Assembly: GCA_016932895.1 (NCBI GenBank)
Contig: JAFGCA010000196.1
Coordinates: 1 to 6,022, forward strand
Direction: 5' to 3'
DNA: 6,022 nucleotides
DNA from: Sedimentisphaerales bacterium
GTDB lineage: Bacteria > Planctomycetota > Phycisphaerae > Sedimentisphaerales > SG8-4
A program made the translations under genes and the position numbers. This document shows positions 1 through 6,005 of the stretch, one piece after another. Position 1 is the stretch's first letter, and each line of letters opens with the position of its first letter. The notes under the pieces were generated by a model. That model made no database searches, had not been told where the DNA came from, and saw nothing but the letters and a program-made list of their open reading frames with translations.

Positions 1-83
1 TCAAGCGAATGGCCTACGGCTACCGCGACGACGAGTACTTCTTCCTCAAAATCCGCCAAGCCTTCCCCGGAAATGGGCCATGA
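1..83 (+). CDS. ISL3-family transposase, C-terminal tail (5' end outside window)
   Basis: Frame 3 is open from the window edge to a TGA at 81-83 and reads KRMAYGYRDDEYFFLKIRQ followed by AFPGNGP. The pattern IKR-x-A-[YF]-G-[YF]-R-x-x-[ED]-[YN]-F is, from general knowledge, the conserved end of DDE transposases of the ISL3 (IS204/IS1001/IS1165) type, just after the catalytic core. The body of the transposase lies to the left of the window. The stop codon falls inside the next reading frame (73-1923), so the IS end must lie very close. The T-rich run and TCGCCG at about 88-98 could belong to the right terminal inverted repeat, since ISL3-type ends often carry a related sequence, but the boundary cannot be fixed without the left end. 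Family assignment rests on 26 residues only. Confidence 0.7.
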   Translation, partial: KRMAYGYRDDEYFFLKIRQAFPGNGP

Positions 84-1923
84 ACCATTTTTTTCGCCGG
101 GCATGATATACGGCTCGACAAGGGCGACGGACATTACCGAAACGCTCTTATTCACGCATACGGCTCCGCAGGGAGTCACCTATGCGTCGGCGGATCATTT
201 GAACATCAGGGCGATCGGGGGGCGCGAGACGTATACATCAGGCGACTGTCAGGTATGGATACGTGAGGACCGTCTACCGGCGCCGCTGTTTGGGATGTAC
301 TTCGATGACGGGACATCCGTGACGGTCCTTGATCCTTCGCCCAGAGTTGTTACGACGTTCGAAGATTCTCATGATATGGAGGCCGTGCCGTTGATCGATG
401 AGCGTTTCGGATTTGGCTCTGTTGGAGCTTCAACACACGGCACACGACAGCTCTGCGGGTTTTGGATGCCTGGCACCGAAGGCGAAGTCACTTACCGTGG
501 GGACACATATCCAATAGGGCAGCTTCGCAAATGGAGAAGGCGATATCATCCCGTCAAAGACGGCCTGACACAACGTTATGAGGTTGAGTTTCGGTTTGGG
601 TCCGATGCCAGTTTCCCTGATTATCGTAATCATGCCTGGCGATGGGGGTGGGGGACTTTGCAGCCGCAAGTCACACTGCATGACATTGAGCAGGTGCGTG
701 ATTCGGTCACGAAGATGCTGGGTGAGCGAGTTGAACATACAGAGGGCAGAGCGGGCATTCCCAATTCGATGCTATGTGCCGGTCAAGAGCGCGACTTCAG
801 CACAGTGAATTTTGAGGTGATCATGGGATTCACAGGGAAGAACCTTGAAGCCGCATATTATTTTTTGAAGGATTCCTATCGTAAAGATAATGCGTACGGG
901 CACGCGCATGGCAGGCTTGGCACAGAGATCATCGATTCGTTTGTGAAATCGCTGAAAGTAGATCCTCCGGCAGGGGAGGGTTTTCAGATCGCTACGGGTG
1001 AGCCCGCGTTGGCTCTTCGGAGGGGGAATGTTGTTCATCTGCGGTCGTTTGGTGACGGTATGAAGGCTGCAATGAGAGCGTATCTGCTGGAAGAGGAGAA
1101 CGGCGTCAGACATGAAGGCTGGCTTGTATGGGTCCGAGGATTTGGGGACTGGCTTTTGACGCAGCAGACGCCTGAGGGGGCGTTTCCAAGGACATGGCGT
1201 CCGGGCACAGGCGAAATTGCTGATTCGTCGCCGCAAACCACCTATAACGCGATTCCTTTTCTGGTTATGCTTAGCCAAGCGACAGATTCTGAAAGATATC
1301 TTGACGCAGCCGTCGCGGCAGGAGAATTCTGCTGGGCAAATGGTCAGGAGGATGGTGTTTTTGTCGGGGGGACCATTGATAATCCCAACATCATTGACAA
1401 GGAGGCAGGGACTTTATCACTGGAAGCGTATCTTATTCTCTACGAGACGACGAATGAGTCGAAATGGCTTGAACGAGCGAGAATGGCAGCGGATTTTTCT
1501 GAGACATGGATATACCTGTACAACATACCTATGCCGGAAGACGATGACGACAGGACGCTCCACTGGAAGAAGGGTGTTCCGACGACAGGCATGCAATTAA
1601 TCGCCACGGGGCATTCGCTGGTTGATCACTATATGTCATATGACGCCGACGAGTATGCTCATTTGTATTGGTATACGAAAGATGCGCATTATTATGAAGT
1701 GGCGCGTCTCCTTTTGCATAACACGAAGAATATGATGGCTCTTGACGGGCGTCTTTATGATCTGCACGGCCCCGGGTGGCAGCAGGAACATTGGTCGTTT
1801 GCGCCGCCTCGCGGGTATGGGTTACATCGCAATTGGCTCCCATGGGACGCGACGAGTCAATTGAACGGCATTTGGGGGATGGAGGACCTGGATCCTGACC
1901 TTCTTGAAGCACTGACCAAGTAA
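73..1923 (+). CDS. Putative six-hairpin glycosidase-like protein, probably 5'-truncated by the adjacent IS
   Basis: I do not recognise a named family with certainty. Counting from the ATG at 73, residues about 1-200 are rich in alternating polar and hydrophobic strands and contain WIREDRLPAPLFGMYF and TSVTVLDPSPR, as in a beta-sandwich. Residues about 330-616 look like paired helices of an (alpha/alpha)6 toroid: DWLLTQQTPEGAF (359-371), SQATDSERYLDAAVAAGEF (401-419), SLEAYLILYETTNESKWL near 450, then conserved-looking GVPTTGMQLIATGHSLVDHY (501-520), GPGWQQEHW (566-574) and RGYGLHRNWLPWD (579-591). Such folds occur in glycoside hydrolases, unsaturated glycuronyl hydrolases and epimerases. Candidate acidic residues include E572 and D591, but catalysis is unproven. 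There is no signal peptide, no good Shine-Dalgarno, and the frame is open to base 1, so the ATG at 73 is probably not the native start. The first 5-10 residues are probably IS-derived. The gene ends 14 bases before the CBM9-like lipoprotein gene, suggesting one operon acting on a glycan. Confidence 0.72.
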   Translation: MGHEPFFSPGMIYGSTRATDITETLLFTHTAPQGVTYASADHLNIRAIGGRETYTSGDCQVWIREDRLPAPLFGMYFDDGTSVTVLDPSPRVVTTFEDSHDMEAVPLIDERFGFGSVGASTHGTRQLCGFWMPGTEGEVTYRGDTYPIGQLRKWRRRYHPVKDGLTQRYEVEFRFGSDASFPDYRNHAWRWGWGTLQPQVTLHDIEQVRDSVTKMLGERVEHTEGRAGIPNSMLCAGQERDFSTVNFEVIMGFTGKNLEAAYYFLKDSYRKDNAYGHAHGRLGTEIIDSFVKSLKVDPPAGEGFQIATGEPALALRRGNVVHLRSFGDGMKAAMRAYLLEEENGVRHEGWLVWVRGFGDWLLTQQTPEGAFPRTWRPGTGEIADSSPQTTYNAIPFLVMLSQATDSERYLDAAVAAGEFCWANGQEDGVFVGGTIDNPNIIDKEAGTLSLEAYLILYETTNESKWLERARMAADFSETWIYLYNIPMPEDDDDRTLHWKKGVPTTGMQLIATGHSLVDHYMSYDADEYAHLYWYTKDAHYYEVARLLLHNTKNMMALDGRLYDLHGPGWQQEHWSFAPPRGYGLHRNWLPWDATSQLNGIWGMEDLDPDLLEALTK

Positions 1924-1927
1924 AGGG
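1922..1927 (+). promoter_or_regulatory. Probable ribosome-binding site of the CBM9-like lipoprotein gene
   Basis: AAAGGG lies immediately after the upstream stop codon and 10 bases before the ATG at 1938. It is the only purine-rich Shine-Dalgarno-like stretch here and favours the start at 1938 over the in-frame ATG at 1959, which has no comparable signal. Its place at the gene junction fits translation of the second gene from the same mRNA. Confidence 0.5.
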
Positions 1928-1937
1928 ATAATCACAA

Positions 1938-2726
1938 ATGGAAATTCGAAAAGCCACAATGGCTGCCCGATCGATTATTCTACTCTTGACAGCACCGATC
2001 ATTGGTTGTGGTGTGATCCGCAATACACCCGATCATGTATTGAAGCAACGAGATATCACAATTGACGGAGATCTTTCAGACTGGCAGGGTGTTACGTGGT
2101 ATGAGGTGGCTGATGCCGGAAAGCAATGGTTTGGCCAAGGAATAACCGTGCAAGGGTGGCAGGGGCCTTCAGATCTAAGCTTCAGTTGGGCGGGAGCATG
2201 GGACGGCAAGGGGCGGTTGTTCTTTGCAATCAAAGCCGTGGATGATATTGTGCTTGACCCGCCGTTGCAGTCGAGTTCCTTCCTGAATGACAATGTGGAG
2301 ATCCTGATTGATTTCTGCAATAGCGGAGGGCCGCGGCATATCGAGCGCAATGGCACAAAAGAGCTTCGGGGTTATGAACTGCATTTTATGCCAATGTCGA
2401 ACCCTCTCGTGTTTATCGATGATTCGTTATACCCAACAGCGCCGGAGAGTAAAAGGCCGATAGCAAACCCCCAAAATGCACTTTTCGCAAGTGACTTCGA
2501 TGGCTGTGTCGAGGTCAAACAGTTTGATGGAGGCTATATTCTGGAGACAGGCTTTACAATACCGGGTGTTCCGTTAGGTGATGGTGCAATTCTCGGGATT
2601 GATGCTGATATCTGCGATGATGATGGGAAAGGCAGAGAGAGTCTGCTTCTGTGGCATAGCGGGCAGGTTGATTTCTGGGTGACGATGGATCATTATGGCA
2701 AGTTTATTTTGCGCAAGGAAGATTGA
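1938..2726 (+). CDS. Lipoprotein with a CBM9-like carbohydrate-binding domain
   Basis: The protein has 262 residues. Residues 1-24 form a lipoprotein signal: Lys and Arg up to R11, a hydrophobic run ILLLTAPII (14-22) and a lipobox ending in IIGC with Cys24, so the mature protein is probably membrane-anchored. The rest matches the CBM9-like (DOMON-like) pattern: ITIDGDLSDW (40-49), GRLFFAIKAVDD (92-103), NDNVEILIDF (117-126), then GGYILETGFTIPG and ILGIDADICDDD followed by LLLWHSG towards the C terminus. In this family the opening DGxLxDW and the central DxxEIxID-like strand are typical, and members bind sugars or sit beside glycan-degrading enzymes. No catalytic domain is present, so a binding or substrate-capture role at the cell surface is inferred. 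The gene follows the hydrolase-like gene by 14 bases and is probably co-transcribed. Just downstream, at 2769, an IS256 remnant begins, so any third gene of the operon may have been lost. The start at 1938 is preferred, and 1959 would also leave a workable signal peptide. Confidence 0.85.
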   Translation: MEIRKATMAARSIILLLTAPIIGCGVIRNTPDHVLKQRDITIDGDLSDWQGVTWYEVADAGKQWFGQGITVQGWQGPSDLSFSWAGAWDGKGRLFFAIKAVDDIVLDPPLQSSSFLNDNVEILIDFCNSGGPRHIERNGTKELRGYELHFMPMSNPLVFIDDSLYPTAPESKRPIANPQNALFASDFDGCVEVKQFDGGYILETGFTIPGVPLGDGAILGIDADICDDDGKGRESLLLWHSGQVDFWVTMDHYGKFILRKED

Positions 2727-2768
2727 AGCAATAGCACAACGTCAGATTAGAAATCCCGGCATGAACGC

Positions 2769-2792
2769 GAGATGCTGTCAGAAGTTGTGGAT
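2769..2792 (-). repeat. Probable terminal inverted repeat of the IS256 remnant
   Basis: This stretch lies 10 bases beyond the transposase stop codon on the minus strand, where an IS256 end is expected, and resembles ends of that family (TGTCAGAAGTTGTG core). The partner repeat is not in the window, so the exact outer base is uncertain by a few positions. Confidence 0.55.
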
Positions 2793-2802
2793 GAGGGGAT
2801 GA

Positions 2803-3048
2803 TCAGGCGGCTTGTTTTCTTTCGCTGTTGGTGAATGTGACGCCGGCGATCACGTCCTGGATCAGGGTATGGCGGTTGAGTCCTGGCCAATGTTTCTGGG
2901 CGGAGTGGCACAGGGGGAGGACCATGGCCAGGCAGGCCTTGCGGGAGCGGTTGCCCTTGGTCCGCCGGTGGCGCAGCCGTACGGTCGCGAAGGTGCTTTC
3001 GAGGGGGTTCGTGGTTCGCAGGTGGACCCAGTGCGCGGCAGGGTGGGG
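2803..3048 (-). pseudogene. IS256-family transposase fragment, C-terminal fifth
   Basis: On the minus strand a frame ending in TGA at 2805-2803 encodes HPAAHWVHLRTTNPLESTFA and continues with TVRLRHRRTKGNRSRK, then ACLAMVLPLCHSAQKHWPGL and a short tail ending ERKQAA. HLRTTNPxES followed by a R-x-R-H/T-R-x-T-K-G run and a C-terminal SAQK-x-W is the hallmark of IS256/Mutator-type transposases. The Glu of NPLES (codon 3000-2998) is expected to be the third acid of the DDE triad. Only about 80 residues of the usual 400 remain. Upstream of codon 3048-3046 the frame stays open to 3106 but carries no recognisable transposase sequence, and it has no start codon. The two earlier catalytic Asp residues are absent, so the fragment is inactive. 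Confidence 0.85.
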
Positions 3049-3393
3049 GGTTGCCGGCCATCCCCACGAAGAAGGGTCACCCGCCGGGGGGCGATTGGGA
3101 GACCATCATTGGCGACGGGGTGGTTTTTGAGGCTCGACACGGCGGTGCGGGCCCTAAGTGGGCAGGAACGCTGAGATCTGGTGAAATGGCTATCGATGAG
3201 GCTTGTCTTTCCGGTCTTTACTCTTTGGCTGTGAGGCGGTACTATGAGGGTACAGGCCCAGTGTTGCGGAGCCAGATGTGGATTTCAGACGAGCCTGAGC
3301 AACGGGGCGAAAGCCGCTTGTTGACTCCGGGCCGATGGGCGACTGTCGACAAGCCGGCCGGTGAGGATCGCCAGGTATTCCGAAGCGGGTTCA
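3049..3393 (+). other. Unassigned region between the IS256 remnant and the regulator gene, possible gene remnant
   Basis: About 345 bases without a confident gene. A plus-strand frame is open from 3051 to a TAA at 3405-3407 and includes the segments LSGLYSLAVRRYYEGTGPVL and SQMWISDEPEQRGESRLLTP, which read like ordinary protein rather than antisense noise. I recognise no family. It has no believable start: its first ATG is formed next to the truncation point of the IS256 remnant. It also runs 14 bases into the regulator gene. It may be the 3' end of a gene cut by the deletion that removed the IS256 body, or simply the upstream region of the regulator. I see no good sigma-70 promoter, although TTGACT at 3321-3326 could be a -35 box without a convincing -10. 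Confidence 0.3.
3316..3354 (+). repeat. Imperfect inverted repeat upstream of the LacI-family gene
   Basis: GCTTGTTGAC (3316-3325) pairs with GTCGACAAGC (3345-3354) over 10 positions with a single G-T wobble. A 3-bp inner stem GCC/GGC (3331-3333 with 3338-3340) closes a GATG loop. The right arm contains the perfect palindrome TGTCGACA (3344-3351) with a central CG, the symmetry usual for LacI-family operators. It lies 40 bases before the chosen start of the regulator, so an autoregulatory operator is possible. No second copy was seen in the window, and chance cannot be ruled out. Confidence 0.3.
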
Positions 3394-4494
3394 ATGATGA
3401 CGTCTAATCAACTGAAACGTATGAAGCGTCTTACCATCAGCGATCTGGCTGAGCAACTTGGTGTTTCGGTTGCCACCGTGTCTTCGGTGTTGAACAATCG
3501 TCACAAGGAACGGCGTATTTCGTCCGCTACGGTCAAGCGTATCCAGGAGGCCGCCCGCGTGATGGGATACACTCCCAATATTTCGGCTCGGCGTCTGCGG
3601 GCTGAATCGGCGACGGGGCACCTTGTGATCGCGATCATTACGTCATTCGAGGCTCCGCTGCCTCTGGTCAGCGCCAGCCTGAACGCCCTGCAGTGTGTGA
3701 CCGAAGAGGCTCCGTTTAACCGTTTTTCCTTCACGACGACCATTGACATGTTTCATGCGGGCCATCTTGCAGAACTTCCCGGTCTTCTTGACGGATCGCG
3801 TTTCAACGGGGCCGTGATCGCGAATACCATTGCCGAAGATGACTCTTTCCTGGCACGGCACCCTCTTCCGATGCCGGTGGTTTTCATCGGTCGGGAGATA
3901 CCGGGCTATTCTTCGGTGCGTGAGCTTCCCGAGAGGACCGGCCGGGAAGCCGCGGAGATTCTTCACCGCGAAGGCTGCCAGCGTTTGGCCCTTCTTCGCG
4001 CGGAACTTCTCACGCAGTCCACCTCGGGTCGCTGCAAGGGTTTCCGCAGCAAATGCCAGGCCCTGCTCCAATATGATCCCGACGACGTGATTGCTCACGG
4101 TTTTTCCGAGGATGCGGGTTACCATGCCATGCAGGAGCACCTGGCCACCGGGGCTCGCCCGGACGGGCTGTACTGCATTATGGACCCGCTGGCGGTCGGC
4201 GCGTATCACGCGATCAAGGATGCGGGCTTGGGCATCCCCGGCGACGTCGCGGTCATCGGGACGGGTGACTATGCGATTGCGCCGCACCTCGATCCTCCGC
4301 TGAGCACCTTCACGCGGTCGCAAGCGAACATGCACGAGGAGGCGGTTCGGCTTCTTCTGCGGCACCTTACCGGCGAATTGAGCCAAGTGACTCAGATCGT
4401 GGTGCCGGTCTTGCCCGTGCTTCGCGGGTCTACCGAGCGGCGCAGATGTGCGGAACTCGACGGGGCTGCCGATCAGGCGTTGGGGAAGGGCTAG
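3394..4494 (+). CDS. LacI/GalR-family transcriptional regulator
   Basis: The protein has 366 residues from the ATG at 3394, close to the family norm of about 340. Residues 13-34 form the helix-turn-helix LTISDLAEQLGVSVATVSSVLN, whose VSVATVSSVLN recognition part is diagnostic. It is followed by ISSATVKRIQEAARVMGYTP and the hinge-helix pattern NISARRLR (62-69). The rest is a periplasmic-binding-protein-like sensor domain: HLVIAIITSF, PVVFIGRE, EGCQRLALLR, PDGLYCIMDPLAVGAYHAIK and the characteristic IPGDVAVIGTGDYAIAPHLDPPLST with VPVLPVLRGST near the end. Such proteins bind sugars or related ligands and release operator DNA. The ligand is not evident. Start choice is uncertain: GTG 3361, ATG 3394, ATG 3397 and ATG 3421 are all in frame and none has a strong Shine-Dalgarno. 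The start at 3421 would leave the usual short arm before the helix-turn-helix. It is convergent with the YidR-like gene. A link to the glycan gene pair upstream is inferred from proximity only, since IS debris lies between. Confidence 0.92.
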   Translation: MMTSNQLKRMKRLTISDLAEQLGVSVATVSSVLNNRHKERRISSATVKRIQEAARVMGYTPNISARRLRAESATGHLVIAIITSFEAPLPLVSASLNALQCVTEEAPFNRFSFTTTIDMFHAGHLAELPGLLDGSRFNGAVIANTIAEDDSFLARHPLPMPVVFIGREIPGYSSVRELPERTGREAAEILHREGCQRLALLRAELLTQSTSGRCKGFRSKCQALLQYDPDDVIAHGFSEDAGYHAMQEHLATGARPDGLYCIMDPLAVGAYHAIKDAGLGIPGDVAVIGTGDYAIAPHLDPPLSTFTRSQANMHEEAVRLLLRHLTGELSQVTQIVVPVLPVLRGSTERRRCAELDGAADQALGKG

Positions 4495-4616
4495 TCGATC
4501 GGGGTGTTGGCGGCTGTGCGGACGGCGAACGTGAGGGTGGGCAGAACAACGGGGGCCTCGTGGGACAGTTGCGTGGAGTGCGATATGCTCGTTCTGCTTT
4601 GGGCGGGTCGTCGGCG
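4495..4616. other. Convergent intergenic region
   Basis: The 122 bases separate two convergent stop codons. No classical GC hairpin followed by a T-run is evident on either strand. A 7-bp inverted repeat, GCAGAAC (4541-4547) and GTTCTGC (4591-4597), followed by TTT, is the only candidate bidirectional structure, and its 43-base loop makes it weak. Confidence 0.3.
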
Positions 4617-6005
4617 TCAGTGTTCGTCGGCGGTCAATGTCACGACGAAGACTTGCCTGTAGGACGTGTTTGCGTTGGTCACGAGGCGATTGAAGGCGAT
4701 GGAGCGGCCGTCGGGCGACCAGGTGGGATTGAGGGGCGTACTGTGCGAGCGTGGGGTCAGTCGCCGCGGGGTGGAAGGTCGCTGTGGATCGAAGGCGCAG
4801 AGGAAGATGCTGTTGTCTGCGGCGTAGCAGAACGTCTTGCCATCAGGCCGCCAGGCGAAGGGGCTTTGGACGGAGAAGGGGGAGTCTGACGCTTGTCGAG
4901 CGGGGCCGCCGCGGGGAGAGACGGCGTAGACCTGGACTATGCCATTGTCATCGTGGGCGAGGAAGGCGATGTGTTCGCCGTCGGGTGAGGAAGCGACCCA
5001 GTGGCGTGGTTGCGTGGCGACGCCGGGGTGTTTTCGGTTCTCCAGGTGCGTGAGACGGCGTTGCGAACAGCCGGCGGGGGGTGCGGGCAGTGTGGAGGCG
5101 GTTCCGGCCAGGGGGCCGTCGGAGCCAGGGCGGGTGATATCGTCGGGGATGTCGGAGATGAAGAGTTCGGTGAGGGTCTGGCCATCCGCGGTGCGGATGT
5201 GTCCGAGCCAGGCTTGGGCTCGCTGCATAGTGCCGTCGGCTTTGCGGTATCCGTGTTGGCCGACCCAGGCGTTGCTGAAGGCGCGGCTGACCTGGTCGGA
5301 GCCTGGTTGCGGTTCAGGCGTGACCGTGGCGACGAGGACCGAGAACCATTGGCCGGAGTGGTTTTCGCCACGCGGGTCGTCATCGACGTGGACGGCCTGG
5401 CCGGCTTTGGCGACGCCGACGGTGCGAAGGTCATGGGGGGCGGCGGCGGCGATCTGAAGATCGTGCAGAATGGCGTCGTTGTAGGTGAAGCCGATCCAGT
5501 TACCATCGCCGGCCCATTCGTGAGCGTGTGTGCCGCCGCGGAGGGCGCCAGGGGTGAAGGGCGGTGTGACGTCTCGCGCATCGGGAAGGATGGGTCGGTC
5601 GGGCCTGTTGAGGTCGAGAATCATGGCCATGCGACGATGGAAGTCGTACGGGCGTTGTTCGTCGGCATTGAGCAGGCCGTGGATGAAGAGCACGCGATTT
5701 TGCCTGGGGTGGAAGCTGACGGTGCCGCAGCCGGGTCCGAAGGGGGTCTGGTTGGGGGTTTCGTAGAGGGTGACAATGCGGCCGGTATCGACGTTGACCA
5801 TTTCGATGTTGGGGTTGCTGCCCATCTCCGACTCGGCGGTGCGGGTGTCATAGGCGAGCCATCGGCTGTCCGGCGACCAGGGGCCGAATCTGGCGAGGTG
5901 TGAGTTGCGTGGCGCGGAGGTGAGCCGGCGTTCGACGGCGCCGAACTCTTCGTGGGGCTCAACGCTGGGGAAATGAGAATGTTCACTGCCACGGATCGGG
6001 TACAT
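4617..6005 (-). CDS. yidR: YidR-like protein (DUF3748 family, beta-propeller of the TolB type)
   Basis: The protein has 462 residues and its order of motifs follows what I recall of E. coli YidR, which is about 415 residues: RLTSAPRNSHLARFGPWSPDSRWLAYDTR (26-54), FHPRQNRVLFIHG (98-110) and YDFHRR (120-125), ARDVTPPFTPGALRGGTHAH (143-162), GFTYNDAILHDL (172-183), PEPQPGSD, then GTASTLPAPPAG with QRRLTHLENRKHPGV, PRHWV and HIAFLAHDDNGIVQVYAVSP. Repeated [WS]-x-PDG-x-x-[IF] blades (WSPDSRW, SPDGEHIAF, WRPDGKTF, WSPDGRSIAF) point to a beta-propeller like TolB. The molecular role of YidR is not established. In E. coli it lies near galactonate-catabolism genes, so a link to sugar metabolism is conceivable here. 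No signal peptide is visible from the ATG at 6005, but the frame stays open to the window edge (6022) and no Shine-Dalgarno precedes this ATG, so the true start may lie outside. The gene is clearly richer in G+C than the two genes at 73-2726. Confidence 0.92.
   Translation of the reverse strand: MYPIRGSEHSHFPSVEPHEEFGAVERRLTSAPRNSHLARFGPWSPDSRWLAYDTRTAESEMGSNPNIEMVNVDTGRIVTLYETPNQTPFGPGCGTVSFHPRQNRVLFIHGLLNADEQRPYDFHRRMAMILDLNRPDRPILPDARDVTPPFTPGALRGGTHAHEWAGDGNWIGFTYNDAILHDLQIAAAAPHDLRTVGVAKAGQAVHVDDDPRGENHSGQWFSVLVATVTPEPQPGSDQVSRAFSNAWVGQHGYRKADGTMQRAQAWLGHIRTADGQTLTELFISDIPDDITRPGSDGPLAGTASTLPAPPAGCSQRRLTHLENRKHPGVATQPRHWVASSPDGEHIAFLAHDDNGIVQVYAVSPRGGPARQASDSPFSVQSPFAWRPDGKTFCYAADNSIFLCAFDPQRPSTPRRLTPRSHSTPLNPTWSPDGRSIAFNRLVTNANTSYRQVFVVTLTADEH

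Larger units (their letters stand above)
2769..3048 (-). mobile_element. IS256-family insertion sequence remnant (3' end with terminal repeat)
   Basis: This segment holds the last part of an IS256-type element read on the minus strand: the transposase 3' end (2803-3048) and, beyond its stop, a probable terminal inverted repeat at about 2769-2792 (plus-strand GAGATGCTGTCAGAAGTTGT and the next four bases). Ends containing TGTCA-x-AA-x-TTGTG are common in IS256 relatives, by general knowledge. About four fifths of the element, including the other end, is missing, so no target-site duplication can be read. It cannot move by itself. It separates the CBM9-like gene from the regulator gene. Confidence 0.8.

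Noticed and set aside
772..1278. 168-codon minus-strand frame
   Set aside because: It is antisense to the hydrolase-like gene, with Arg- and Cys-rich composition typical of spurious frames.
2727..2768. Possible terminator after the lipoprotein gene
   Set aside because: No stable hairpin or T-run is visible before the IS256 end.
2747..3067. 106-codon minus-strand frame over the IS256 remnant
   Set aside because: It is proline- and arginine-rich and out of frame with the true transposase frame, which ends at 2803 and carries HLRTTNPLES.
2812..3174. Plus-strand frames of 100-120 codons over the IS256 remnant
   Set aside because: They are antisense to the transposase fragment and show no homology that I recognise.
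3643..4386. 247-codon minus-strand frame
   Set aside because: It is antisense to the sensor domain of the LacI-family regulator and contains no recognisable domain.
4541..4597. GCAGAAC/GTTCTGC inverted repeat as a terminator of the convergent genes
   Set aside because: The arms are only 7 bp, the loop is 43 bases and there is no real T-run, so I do not call it a terminator.
4937..5581. 214-codon minus-strand frame rich in Pro, Ser and Thr
   Set aside because: It lies inside the YidR-like gene in another frame and has the low-complexity composition of a frame-shifted GC-rich gene.
5001..5903. 300-codon plus-strand reading frame, glycine- and valine-rich
   Set aside because: It is antisense to the YidR-like gene, which matches a known family along its full length. 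Such long opposite frames are expected in GC-rich coding sequence.
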